Below are positions 18,049-28,542 of a DNA stretch of 28,542 nt, in pieces (the stretch's first letter is position 1; each line of letters opens with the position of its first letter). Source of the stretch: Priapulus caudatus (Eukaryota > Priapulida > Priapulimorpha > Priapulimorphida > Priapulidae); contig NW_014577068.1 in the NCBI RefSeq assembly GCF_000485595.1, positions 952,783 to 981,324 of the forward strand, given 5' to 3'. The notes under the pieces were generated by a model that searched no databases, was not told the DNA's origin, and was given only the letters and a program-made list of their open reading frames with translations. Made by a program: the position numbers and the translations under genes.

Positions 18049-19003
18049 GTCGGCCTAGCTGGAAAGGAAACAAATTTTCATGTATATAGTAATGATTCAT
18101 GGACATACCCATGTAAGGAAATGGACGTCTGCTGAGCACCCTGTGGTGGCTGTGGTCAGTGGGGTCATTCGAAAGGCACCCCAAAATTAAGCTAGATTAG
18201 CTGGAAAGGAAACCTTCTGGGACCCATTGGAAAATGTTCGGCATAGTCCCAGGTATCGTGAATGGCCGCTGCCAGAATTTTTCACTGGTTGGGTGCGACC
18301 ACCAAACGCCCTCAAATATGCCCCTACCCGGGTTCCCATTATTTAGCTAGACTAGCTGGAGAGGAAACCACTGATCCATCGGCCAACTTTGCTTGTCTAC
18401 TTTCTTTTCATGTTGTTGATTTGATATATCTCCAATGTACAAAACACTCGATTTGAAGAAACAACATTTTTCCCTTATATATAGCACTTCTTTTCAACCA
18501 TTTCATGTCTCATATATAGTGTCTTCAAAATCATGCGGACAAGAAAAATCACCTGAACAGTTTTTCTCATGAAGCCATACGGCAAATAAATTACAATTAA
18601 AATCAGGTATTTTACCTCTATAAAAGGAAACATCATTTGGCATAAATTTACACTTTCGAATCACACCAATGGATTATGCCTCCCAATTTAGCATCCAGTA
18701 ATTAATCATAACTTTCTATTCTTCATTCACATTCAGTACTCAAATTTAGTTAATAGGATAAAAATCCATTTTGATATTTAACTATCAAATTTAGTTCAAA
18801 TTGTCAACCATATTCAAACCACCATGTTTTATGTCATTTATCATATTTGATTTCTTAACTACAACACTTGCAGACCACCAAAGAAAGTGAAAAAATATTA
18901 ATACAAGTTGTTTAATTAAAGTGCTCAGGCATGTAAATATTTCAGCTGTAGGCCTATATAGACAAAACGTTGGATAGTAATAGTCTATAAAATTTGTTGT
19001 TTC

Positions 19004-19099
19004 TTACAAGAACTTCCCTTCTTCCATATCCAAATCAGAGTCTTCATCTCTCCATGCTTCACCATCTGAATCGCTCAGTACTTCCAACACAGAATAATT
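19004..19099 (-). pseudogene. Short acidic coding-like remnant inside the foldback element
   Basis: On the minus strand a frame of about 30 codons reads VLEVLSDSDGEAWRDEDSD, then LDMEEGKFL and a stop at 19004-19006. It has a stop only a few codons upstream (about 19100). The acidic composition looks protein-like and could be the C-terminal scrap of a captured or transposon gene, but chance is possible. No family is assigned. Confidence 0.2.
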
Positions 19100-19910
19100 T
19101 TATGTTCTGTCACCTTCAACTTTCATGTCCTCTGGTTTGTAATTGACATTTCAAAAACAATAAAAGTTTTCTGTTTTGGCACACAGCTTGTATCCTGTTG
19201 GTATTGCTAACACGCGCGTGACGTCACAAGACATAGTTATTCGCGGATTCTTCATACCTGCAGGCGTATAAGTTATATAAGTATAATATAAGTTATATAA
19301 CACATAGAAGTTAGCAGTTAACGGCGACCGACGTCGGAGCGCATTTTCCCTGTGCATTAGCATAGCTGGAAATCGTGGCGCGATACTGCGAGCAAAGTGA
19401 AGCATGTAGATCAGATTTTACCATGCACACGTGCCGTCGGCCAGCCCGAGACTAGTTTAAACGCATGCGAACGGCCGAAAAAATGCTTTTGGCAGTCAAC
19501 GGTGACCGACGCACGATCGCTCGCCACCTTCATGTACATTAATATCAGCATATAACTAATGGGTCTGTGTTAAAGTTAAAAAAAATCAAATATGATAAAT
19601 GACATTAAACATGGTGGTTTGACATATTATGGTTGACATTTGGACTAAATTTGATAGTTAAATATCAAAATAAATTTTTTATCTAATTGTGTACTGAATG
19701 TAAATGAAGAATAGAAAGTTATGTTTAATTACTGTATTGCTAAATTGGGAGGCATTGATGTGATTTGGAATTGGAAAATTTAGGCCAAATGATGTTTCCT
19801 TTTATAGAGGTAAAATACCTGATTTTTATTGTGATTTATATATTTGCCGTATGGCTTCATGAGAGAAACTGTTCAGGTGCTTTTTCTTGTCCGCATGATT
19901 CTGAAGACAC

Positions 19911-20052
19911 TATATATATCAGGAGTGTATAATAGGGAATCCCTATTATACACTCCTGATATATATATATATATATATATATCAGGAGTGTATAATAGGG
20001 ATATTATACATATTATAGGGATCCCTATTATACACTCCTGATATATATATAA
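19911..20052. mobile_element. Palindromic insertion nested in the right arm of the foldback element
   Basis: ATCAGGAGTGTATAATAGGG followed by its mirror image forms a 43-bp palindrome at 19918-19960. A second, imperfect version is at 19981-20042, separated by (AT)n. The left arm has only CATATATAGTGTCTTC at the matching place, so the palindromes are an insertion into an ATATAT site after the arms formed. Confidence 0.75.
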
Positions 20053-20818
20053 TATATGAGAAATGAAGTGGTTGAAAGAAGTGCTATATATAAGGGAAAA
20101 TGTTGTTTCATCAATCGAATGTTTTGTAAATTGGAGATTTGTTGGAAAGTTCCAGCTATCTGCAAATCAACAACATGAACAAAGGTGAATAACTCAAAGC
20201 TGGTCGATGATCAGTGGTTTCCTCTCCAGCTAATCTAGCTAATTATTGGGGGCCGGGTGGGCATATTTGGGGGGCGTCTGGTTGGCACACTCGCACCAGT
20301 GAAGAAATCCTGGCAGCGGCCATTCATGATACCTGGGACTTATTCCGAACATTCCAATGAGTTCCAGAAGGTTTCCTTTCCTGCTAATCTAGCTCATATT
20401 AGGGGTGGTGCATTTCGGGGCGCTGGCAGATACACCCACCATTGAAATATTCAGGCAGTGGCTATTTACGATACTGGACGCATGCGAACATTTTCCAACG
20501 GTTCCATTTAGGGGATGCTTCCAGCTAGTCTAGCTCAATTTCGGGGTACCGGTTATGCTAAAGTCTTGGCGAATACGCACCACCACTGAAGGATTCTGGA
20601 GTGTCATTCATGATTATGGGACAGGCGAACAATTTCCAAAAGATTCTATTGGTTGTGCCTCTCCAGGGTGCCAATTTTGGGTGCTTTAAATTTTAAAGGG
20701 GGAACTCGCTGATGCACAGCCCAACACAGGGTGCCTGGCAGACGTCCATTTTTTACATGAGTATGTCATGGAATGATTGCTATATACACAAATTGGTTTC
20801 CTTTCCAGCTAGGCTGAC

Positions 20819-21480
20819 GCCGCTGGCTCCGGCATTGTAGGATTGTTTGCAGGTTTATGTTCTAGTTGATGAATAGTACAGAAAGCGCGGTTACAACGCT
20901 GGATTGCTTTCCAACTAACTATATCGGGGCCGAAAAACATCTCCACCGGAAAATAAAAGCATGAAACACCGCGAATAATTGGGCATAAGATAACATTTGA
21001 ATGGCTCTCATTAATAAATAGCAAATATGTCAAATTTCAGCTCACTGACGCGCATTGTAATTACTTGTTGGCAATCCTCATTACCTCCGAAAGAAATATG
21101 CGTTTTGACTAAATTATACGTTTTAAAAAGTGCTGTAGGCGCTACTTTGCGTAGTTTGGCACAAAAATTACTATGGAAATGGGTCCGAATTTAAAGGGTC
21201 TCGGCGTTTTCCTAAATGATGTAGATGTGACATGGCGCCTGTCATGTTCGACTCGTGCCAATATCTGCACAATGGCAATCAAGTGCGCTAAATGATACAT
21301 TTACATGAATTACATTACAAGCAGCATTCAATTACGTAAAGAGAGTCACACACTTACGTTGAAGTGAAAGAGTGTATTGGAAATGGCTCTCCAAATAAAT
21401 GATAAGTGTACGTTTCTCAATTGTCAGCAAATTGTAGGGGTTTACATATGTGTGTTTTTTTGCGTCATGCCTCAGTATAT
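20819..21480. other. No gene seen
   Basis: Unique-looking non-coding sequence with balanced composition. A 74-codon minus-strand frame at 20809-21033 has no recognisable features. Confidence 0.5.
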
Positions 21481-21668
21481 TGCTTCAAGAAGCATGCACA
21501 TGCAGCGCACGTATGCACTACACAAGACGCCCAACACGCAACACAAGCACACACAACGGCACAGAGACACTCGGCAGCAGAAACACAAACAGGGCACACA
21601 CATACAACACACACACAACACACAAGAGCTGCAACATCATACACATCAACACACACACACACACACCG
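21480..21668 (+). repeat. CA-rich low-complexity tract
   Basis: ACAC-rich sequence with interspersed CAACACAC and GGCACAC, ending in a pure (CA)n run near 21648-21666. It keeps several frames open and creates spurious His/Thr/Gln-rich proteins. Confidence 0.88.
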
Positions 21669-22059
21669 TGCTTAATTTTTTTTTATAGAGGCGCCTTGCA
21701 AGATAGCTTGGGAAGGGTTTGGATTAGACGGCAATCAATCAACCTACTTTGTTTGATCAGCAAAGCTTGATAAACAGGACAAATGCATCGTTAGCACTCT
21801 GTCAATTATGTTACACTTTCGTCTAGAACGTCGCTCTAAGCAACGTTTTTGAGTGTGTCTGTCTGTACCAACTTTGACACAAATTATGCTTCCTATAATT
21901 AAAATGCGTATCAGCCGCAGGCGCGTGCAGGTACAGCCACGCACGCAACATTCACGGTTGCAAGGAGGCACCATACACGATAAGGGAGCAGCGTAGGCCC
22001 TACACAAAAATGCACACGCAGCATACAGCGAACGCACGTATCATACATCAACACCGCCG

Positions 22060-22118
22060 GCCACACACACGTACACACACACACACACACACAGCGCGCA
22101 CACACACACACAACAGTA
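22060..22118 (+). repeat. CA microsatellite
   Basis: CACACACGTACACACAC followed by a longer (AC)n run with two GCGC interruptions. Confidence 0.85.
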
Positions 22119-22186
22119 TCACACGCGCGCGGCGCACAGCACACAGCACTCGCGCCGCGTAGATAAATTGTATCGTATAGCAGGCG

Positions 22187-22440
22187 TTAGCCAGGGGGGG
22201 TTCGGGTTCGAACGAACCCCCCCAAGAAAGGTGAACATCGTAAACACCGCCTCCCACAGCCCTCCCCCGCTGCGTCGCTTGGGCTCCCTCGCCTGTCCGC
22301 TCGCGCCCGCGCAGGGGCATTTACAGGGGGGTCAGAGTCGGACCCGCCGCTTCTCGCGCAGAAAACGCATCTGAGGGGGTGTAATTTTAAAAAATTTCTG
22401 GGGGAGGGCCCCAGACGCCGCCCTTCGCGTGCTCTCACTT
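22187..22440. mobile_element. G/C-run transposon fragment with hairpin end
   Basis: It opens with a hairpin (22194-22223): GGGGGGGTTCG pairs with CGAACCCCCCC around GGTTCGAA. It later has TAAAAAATTTCTGGGGGAGG (22389-22408), similar to blocks at about 274-294 and, reversed, 7340-7385. It looks like a diverged non-autonomous element; the family is not assigned. Confidence 0.4.
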
Positions 22441-22797
22441 TGGTTTATTACGGTTAGACCCCTGGTAAGAATCCTGTACACGCCCTGCGAGCAAATTGCC
22501 CAAATTGAAGAACGACCCCGCCAATATGCAAATGCTGGCTAGACCGGCCCTGGTATACAGCCTCAGTGGGTGGTAGGGCATAGGGCATGACATTAGGCTT
22601 CCAAGAACGGGTCTTGCTAGGGTTAGGAAGACGCTCTGGCTAATTCGTATAGACAATCTTTCGCACAGCACTGGTCGGGCTAACGCAACATAAGCATATA
22701 TTTATCGATTGAACGAGGGGTCAGAACTAGTGTGCAACAGTAATGAATATTATGTATATCATCATATTCAAGTGTGTGAATAGTATGAGAGCAGGGG

Positions 22798-23622
22798 CGC
22801 GATTAAGGCGGGCTAAGGCACTGACCAATCTTGAGTGCCCCCTCCTGTTCCACACTGGACGCGCACAGTCGCTATTTTAGTTTGTTGGACGCTGGTCTGA
22901 GGAATATATCAATGGCAGGTTTGCAGCGATACACGAGAATTTATGTAGATTCGAAGGAGGGTGGTGATAAACAGGCAGGGGGTATGGGAGTTCTCCCCAG
23001 AACTTTTAAATAATGTAGATTGCAGGAAGAGTGGTTTTGAGGGGCCACATTTGAGCGTACAAGCATGTTAACATTTCATTCTGACTACGAGTCAATCTCT
23101 TTTTTTTTTTATAGCGTTAGAGTTGGGAGAAAGACGCTCTCTGTTGTGGCGTTGGTGAGACATTATGTTAAAAATATTCTTAAAGGCATTTCAACTTTGG
23201 AAGGCATCTCTAGTTTGTCTTCTGTAATTGTGTTGTAAAGTTCGAATGTGGTGAAAGATGTTTTCTTGGTTGTTTTAAATTATGAAGATAATAATGAATG
23301 GATCTGTTGAAAGCTCTTTGTAGACAAAAGTGTTTATTCAGTCATGCTGGATAAGCATCATGAGTGTCCTTGACAAGTCTTTGAATACCTTTACTTTTCT
23401 GATACATGGATATTAGCACATTGTGGGTGGCATTACGGGGCCCCTTGTAATTGTTATTTAGGTTCGCCTGTATACAGGGTCCTGTAATAGGGACTCTAAT
23501 TGTATTTTATTGTTTGGGGGCCCCTTGTGTACACGTGGGAAGTAAAATCTTTATCGTTTTTATTTCTTTTCATCAACCTTTTTCGCACAATTTGTGGTGC
23601 CCCTTGGCGCCTGGTGCCGACT
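22798..23622. mobile_element. Possible degenerate DNA-transposon remnant
   Basis: It starts CAGGGGCGCGATTAAGGCGG, reminiscent of the CAGGGGCGG end at 7222. Three GGGGCCCCTTG-like motifs follow (near 23438, 23517 and GTGCCCCTTGGCGCC near 23600). No clear right terminus, duplication or coding frame. The boundaries are guesses. Confidence 0.3.
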
Positions 23623-23649
23623 AAGACGTGTTAGTCCTGTGTAATGGTT

Positions 23650-25135
23650 ATCGCTAACTGATAGTACGATATCTTTGACTGCAGGGACACAATCATATTG
23701 GATATACGCCATGCGGGCTAGTCCATGTCAGCAGGCATTAGAGCTGAGTCATGCGCGTTCAAATTCATTATGGCCTGAGTTCAAGAGGTAATAACAAGAG
23801 ATTAAAATGAAAACACAAAGATAAAACAAAAATGAAGATGATAGACAATTGAACTACGAGATTGAAAAAAAAAAGGATATATATAAAAGTAATTATCATT
23901 TGCCGCATCGTGTTTTTTGGCATTTGAAATGTAAACTTGGCATGAATTGGGCTCAAAGGTAGCGCTTAGTTTAGAAATAACTTCAGTGAGCGACCAGGTT
24001 GTAATCGATGTATATAAATATGAAGAGGACTTCGAACATTAATATATAATTGTGAGAGCTATAATAGATATAAGAATGTGAAGCAAAATAGAAGGCTGAA
24101 GAGGAACAACCACGGTTTATTGAAACAGAGTAGTTATTAGTGCGGCAATTCTAGTGAATTTCGAAAAACACTAATTATTTAGCAGAATTAGAGGGCGGGC
24201 ATCTAACTCTCTTTTTCCTCTTAGACGTCCGCAGCGAGATATCGCGCGAAGCGCCCGCACGTGGGCGCAACTGCCGCGCAGGAGGCAATCGTTTTACGTA
24301 TTCGCTGCACTTTATCCAGTGAGCTATTAGCTTCAAGGGGTCCGTAGTATAAGCCGAAAGGCCGGTATAATCGCGTGAATTGAGAGTTTGGGCTGTCGCA
24401 CAGCGCTTTTCGACTTTCCGTAAGGGCGAGAATAATATTGAGGGGTCTAATTGTGTTGTTTTTTTCTTCGCGCGTATGCGTTTTTTCCGTATAAAAACGA
24501 TGTTCGAATTTTATTAATTTACGCCCTGAAGGTTATCTGGTACAATGTATCGCGGCGCGCACCTAATCGGCGAGCGAGGCATCTGCCTCTGGAGGCATTT
24601 CGCAGAAATTTTAGTTATAGACTGGCGCGGGGTCGAGAATTTCACCGCTGCAGTACTATAATTTAGTGTAGGCGAAGAGAGAATTCGCCGATTAACGGTC
24701 GCGTAGCCAGTCTAACCTGGAATCGTGAACATCGCGTGTTCGTTATGCGGTAGCCATCTTCCTTCTCGTTTGAACTTGACGTTTGCGATGATGAAACGTA
24801 CATCCATCGATGTTGCTGTCATGAAGTGTCATGGTCGCACACCTGTTGTAGTGCGCTCTTTGCTGTAAGTCTACGGTTGTTCGGCATGTGAAGTCGTCGA
24901 AAGGGCAGGATACATTTCTTTGCCATAGGTGAGTGAACGCTTCGAATAGTCATCGTGTAGTTCTTACATAATGTTGTATCTATATCGATGTATATGTGTG
25001 GACAATGCCACAAGGTTTAATTGTGACGTGATCAAAATAATCGATTGAGATATGCACGTAAACGTCGTCTTTCATAAGCATAACATCGTCTTAATAATAC
25101 TGTGTTGTCCGCGTGGATATCATGTGGTGGTATAT
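23650..25135. other. No gene seen
   Basis: Mostly AT-rich DNA, with a more GC-rich CpG-containing stretch around 24230-24420 and 24540-24770. Frames are short and show no family resemblance. 24960-25000 is repeated near 25356-25396. Confidence 0.5.
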
Positions 25136-25570
25136 ATCATATGTATATATATATATCTATTATATTCAGGGCTTGCAATACAATCTGGCAATTATACGCT
25201 AGGTTTAATGTAATATCTATGTAACATATATTCGCTATGCGTATATTCGTATGTCCAGTATGTATTCGTAAACGTATTCGTATGTATACTATCCTACATG
25301 ACTGCATACATGGATATGTATATTGTATATGTAGCTATGGAATACTATGTAGTTGCTTAACATAATGTTGTATCTATACTCATGTATAGGTGTGTAAATG
25401 GGCAACTCATATATGATATATGTCAATATATTGAAGATATAATTCGTATGCTATATTTCGTATGTCGAGTATGTATTCGTATACGTATTCGTATGTATAC
25501 GTATCGTATTCGTATAGCGTAACGTATTCCTATTCGTATGTAGTGGTAATCGTATATTGTATGTCAGGTC
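25136..25570 (+). repeat. Degenerate CGTAT/ATAT-rich repeat region
   Basis: TTCGTATGTATAC and GTATTCGTAT motifs recur throughout. 25248-25289 and 25458-25500 are near-identical copies about 211 bp apart. The TACATAATGTTGTATCTATA block at about 24966 recurs (CATAATGTTGTATCTATACT) near 25362. Confidence 0.75.
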
Positions 25571-26572
25571 GTCGAAAGTCATGCTAATTCACATCTCGTA
25601 CGTGGCATGAATAGCGGCTTTGCGGTTTTGCTATTGCAACACATCTTTCCAGCGGCAATTCGGTAGCTTGTAAATTAACCGCCAATGGCGCCCACATACG
25701 CCTTTCTCCGCGGCAATATCAGCAATTCATGAAGGCAGTAATACTCGGGGCATATTTTCTCCGTCATTTTCTTGACATGTTCAGCTTCCATATTATATAA
25801 AATGTGCCGTGTTGTCGGCCGCGCGCCGCTTGTGAATCCGCCGCTGATCATGCGTCTTTGTCGGTCATATTATGTTATGTCACCACCATACCTTCAGTAT
25901 CTGAGCGATTTTCTATTATTCGAGAATTCACAATTCCATTACATTCCAGTGAGTTACGTTGCAAACCATTTGTGCAATTTTGGCCTACCGTGCATGATAA
26001 GTGCTAGCGCTTTTTGCATATTTCAACAAATCCCGAAAATTCGGTAGGCTTATCATTTGAGCGGCAAAAACGCGCCACACGTTGTGCGAATGAACGCGCC
26101 CAATAACGGCGGCATACGCGCGTGCGTATATACGTGGGCGTTCCCTTCGTGCGTGCGCACGGCGCATGTTGTTACGTTTATGTTGCGTGGACGTTTTATG
26201 TTTACGTTTATATTAAACTGCGAGGCAGGCGGAGTTCGAGTTTTTTTTTCTGTCAAAGTTTTTCTTGCGCAACGTACAGGCAATGGACGGCCTCCCGCTC
26301 GACGCGGCAGGGTAGACGAAGTTGCGCACGGGAACGGCGGTGAAGAGGTTTGATAAAAAGACCTCGCACGTACGGGAGCCAGGTATATAGCTTCGCTGTT
26401 AATAATAGACTTATAGTTTTATTACTGTAAGTCCCCCTGTAGCGTGGCCGCGCATGTTCGCTTGGAACTTGTAACACCTGTTGCATGCATTTTTCAGGTG
26501 TTTGTTTTGTGTATCCAATGAGAACAGAATCATAAACTCACTTTAATAAAGCGGCAAGCTGGTCTATTGACT
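25571..26572. other. No confident gene; CpG-rich patch
   Basis: Around 26065-26180 CpG-containing steps are frequent (CGCGTGCGTATATACGTGG), and a TATATAA occurs near 25794-25800. Frames of 60-98 codons overlap in several phases and cannot be supported. AATAAA at 26545-26550 could serve either an unknown transcript or nothing. Confidence 0.35.
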
Positions 26573-26983
26573 TTAACTTCTAGACTGCATATCACGAATA
26601 CAAACCCATGACATAATCATTTTTACTGAAACATGTTGGCAGCTATTCGTGGTAGTGTGATAACGCAACAGTGTACATATAGTGACGTTGCACACAGCAC
26701 AACGGGGTGACGGTGTTCGAAGCTGTAGCTGGCGCCAACCTTGCAATTTCCTGCAACTCTCATAATCCACATCTTGCACGTCTCGGTTGAGGTTTAACAG
26801 ACGCCTGGAAATTGTAGAAACTGTGCTTCTGCTGTACACCACATTCCCCCTGGCTGAAAAGACTTCGTTGCTGTCAACTGCGGAGTACATATGTGTTATA
26901 TAGCCTATAACCAAAGCAATAAATAGCATCAGAAAACAATAATAATATAAAGACTGATAATACGAACAATAAATACAATACAC
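26573..26983 (-). CDS. Possible type II membrane-protein exon (hypothetical, weak)
   Basis: A 136-codon minus-strand frame begins MYCIYCSYYQSLYYYC and has one hydrophobic segment (FLMLFIALVIGYITHMY, about residues 17-33). A polar, basic region with several Cys follows (about 90-115). A short cytosolic tail, one membrane anchor and a polar stem suggest a Golgi type II protein such as a glycosyltransferase or sulfotransferase. No catalytic domain is present, and an open frame of this length is expected by chance somewhere in a window this size. If real, it would be a first exon with a donor near 26690, the rest lying to the left; no such exons were recognised. Confidence 0.2.
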   Translation of the reverse strand: MYCIYCSYYQSLYYYCFLMLFIALVIGYITHMYSAVDSNEVFSARGNVVYSRSTVSTISRRLLNLNRDVQDVDYESCRKLQGWRQLQLRTPSPRCAVCNVTICTLLRYHTTTNSCQHVSVKMIMSWVCIRDMQSRS

Positions 26984-27795
26984 GTAATGCGCACGCTAAT
27001 ATGCAGCACCCCGTACGTGGCGTAACTGCACTAACACTATCCATGCTAGCGCACTACGCGTACTTGCGTAACGGCGGTATCCGATTTACTAACTCGTTCT
27101 TTTTCATCATTTCACCAAAAAGCTGGCAAATCGCCCAGTTGGGCCGGTGGCGTTTTGTGGCCATTCTACTTTGAAATATTGAGGTTTTTTCGTAGTTAGC
27201 TCAGATTGTCGGTGAACAGATCAATTGTGTTTTCCGACGCTACCTTACTTCGCTGTTCCAGGTATTGCGAGGTACAACAATACGGAGTACATGCCATGGT
27301 AATCAAAACACACGAAATGTAGCTGTTTTCACTCTACTTTGTGTTCTTTCCCTATATCGCCTTGAAATTCCAATTGCCAAATGCCCTGCGCCAGTTCTTG
27401 TATTGGCCTGAAATTGTCGACTCTTCGCTGGCAGCTTAATGGTTCCGTGCGCCCGCGTATGCATTCGGCGACGGATCCATATGCTGCCAGCACTTTCGTA
27501 GTCGGCGCGCCGGAAGACGTTGCCGCGTCGCAGTGCGCCTTGCCGCAGGAACTCGGCGGGCAGGATCTGCGCGTACATAGCGATTGGATTAACAACCATC
27601 CTTCGGCAACGCTTCTCTAGTATCCGTCCACCCCCCGGCAAAAAGAAAAGATCTGGATAATCCCCGCACTTTGATGTATGCCGATCGAGTCGCCTTGTGA
27701 AATACTAAGAGAGGGACCAAGATACAAGATCCTTTGCCGTAAACGGAAATGCATCCCCGGCGGGAGGGACAGTACCGTAACAATGGCAGCAACTA
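26984..27795. other. No confident gene; moderately GC-rich overlapping frames
   Basis: Overlapping frames of 79-112 codons on both strands between 27303 and 27641 are explained by low stop density in GC-rich DNA. None shows a recognisable domain. Confidence 0.4.
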
Positions 27796-27797
27796 TG

Positions 27798-27897
27798 TTA
27801 CGGGTTAGGGTTAGGATCAGGCGTTAAGGGGCGTTAGGGTTAAGGGTTAGGGTTAGGTTAGGGTTAGGGTAGGGCCTTTAAGGGTTAGGGTTAGGGT
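27798..27897 (+). repeat. Interstitial telomere-like (TTAGGG)n tract
   Basis: Clean GGGTTAGGGTTAGG stretches are mixed with TTAAGGG and GCGTTAGGG variants over about 100 bp. Unique sequence continues on both sides, so it is not a chromosome end here. Confidence 0.85.
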
Positions 27898-28132
27898 TTT
27901 GCATCATGATATGCTGTCCCCACACCATAGGATTAATTTTGTGGATGACACCCCTATTATAATAGAGATCGCGATATATAGGTGAAGTGGATATATATTT
28001 AGTGTTGGGTTGGTTAGTGTTGGAGTCAGGGTTATGGTAGCTGTTAAATTTTGTTTTGAAGTATACGTCCAACTGTAATCACGTTACCGTCCTCCACGCG
28101 GGGATAAGCAACTGCAGACACTCTTTGGTAAA

Positions 28133-28354
28133 GGGCCAGCCACACTAGGCCGTTGAAATCGGGGCGATAAAATCGGGCGACTAAATCGGCAGTGAAACAT
28201 CGGTCCTAGTGTGGTCGCAGCTCAATCACGCCGATTAGTGCGCCCGATTTCGTCGCCCGATTTCATCGCATAGATCAAAACGTTTTGATATTATCGGGCG
28301 ATTTGTCGCCCCGATTTCTTCTCTCCGCGATTTAATCGCTAGTGTGTCCGGCCC
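28133..28354. mobile_element. 222-bp terminal-inverted-repeat element (MITE)
   Basis: The left end GGGCCAGCCACACTAGGCCG is mirrored by GCTAGTGTGTCCGGCCC. The interior is filled with ATCGGGCGAT / CGCCCGATTT motifs in both orientations, so the whole element can fold. No target duplication is evident. Confidence 0.6.
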
Positions 28355-28469
28355 GGCGAATACATCGCGTCCGATTGTACAAGTTCATGCAGCCAATCAA
28401 AGTTGTTGCAGTGATACTGACGTAATACCGCGATGTTTCATGTTATATGTCATGTCATGTAATAGCGAT

Positions 28470-28542
28470 GCACCGCCACGCACGCACACATGCGATGCGT
28501 ACGACGCACCGCCACACTCATGCAAGCAACGTGTACGTGCAC
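28470..28542 (+). repeat. CG/CA-rich low-complexity edge
   Basis: ACGCACGCACACATGCGATG and ACGACGCACCGCCACAC repeats run to the window end. Confidence 0.5.

Larger units (their letters stand above)
18049..20818. mobile_element. Large foldback/terminal-inverted-repeat element (2.77 kb)
   Basis: The left end GTCGGCCTAGCTGGAAAGG is mirrored by CCTTTCCAGCTAGGCTGAC on the right. Left arm about 18049-18880 and right arm about 19570-20818 are reverse complements with moderate divergence. The matching order is GGACGTCTGC, CATTCATGATACC-type blocks, ATAGCACTTCTTT, GTCCGCATGATT, the TTACCTCTATAAAAGGAAA block and AATGACAT. AGCTGGAAAGGAAAC-type subterminal units occur three times on the left (near 18056, 18195, 18350) and about five times on the right. 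The spacer (about 18880-19570) holds a short acidic coding-like remnant and CRE-like GTGACGTCAC. No transposase and no clear target duplication were found. Confidence 0.8.

Noticed and set aside
21377-21770. His/Thr/Gln-rich frames of 89-106 codons
   Set aside because: Produced by the CA-rich tract; no domain and open in several frames at once.
22194-22223. GGTTCGAA resembling a tRNA B-box
   Set aside because: It is the loop of a G7/C7 hairpin, with no A-box, acceptor stem or cloverleaf around it.
26347-26572. Solo LTR (TATA-like GTATATA, later AATAAA)
   Set aside because: No second copy, no TG...CA boundaries with a target duplication, and no retroviral-type coding nearby.
27303-27641. Overlapping frames of 79-112 codons on both strands
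   Set aside because: Several phases are open together in moderately GC-rich DNA, with no recognisable domain and no supporting splice structure.
27798-27897. True telomere or chromosome end
   Set aside because: Unique sequence and a separate mobile element continue for at least 600 bp beyond it.

Overview
The window is eukaryotic and almost certainly from an invertebrate animal, probably marine. It has spliced genes with GT-AG introns, two recognisable animal gene families, interstitial TTAGGG repeats, CA/GT microsatellite fields, and many non-autonomous DNA transposons and foldback elements. No species is assigned. No tRNA, rRNA, CRISPR, operon or prokaryote-type feature was seen.

Left part (1-6926). 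On the minus strand lie the first three coding exons (180 codons) of a FAM50/XAP5-family nuclear protein. Its remaining exons lie off the left edge. A 456-bp hAT-like element ends 17 bp from one of its splice donors. Upstream of its start codon, 2850-6389 is a transposon nest. It holds two related foldback elements with palindromic TGACGTCA cores, a GT-rich minisatellite split by a 349-bp hAT-like insertion with an 8-bp target duplication, and a 928-bp Mutator-like element with a perfect 9-bp target duplication.

Middle part (6927-17472). On the plus strand is a complete four-exon gene for a PIH1-domain protein closest to PIH1D2 (377 aa by my splice model). PIH1 proteins are co-chaperones linked to axonemal dynein assembly. 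FAM50 and this gene are head to head, with about 4.3 kb of transposon-filled DNA between start codons. After a 10-N gap, a nearly identical second copy follows but lacks exon 1. The copies overlap exactly as two unmerged contig ends would: the left copy runs into the gap at its 3' end and the right copy starts at the gap. I read this as one gene with two haplotypes placed side by side, not a real tandem duplication. The right copy has a 1-base deletion at the exon 2 donor.

Right part (17473-28542). No confident gene was found. The main object is a 2.77-kb inverted-repeat element (18049-20818) with subterminal tandem units on both arms and a nested palindromic insertion in the right arm. After it come CA-rich DNA, diverged fragments with C/G-run ends, an AT-rich zone of CGTAT-type repeats, a possible membrane-protein exon (weak), a telomere-like TTAGGG tract, and a 222-bp inverted-repeat element at the right edge.
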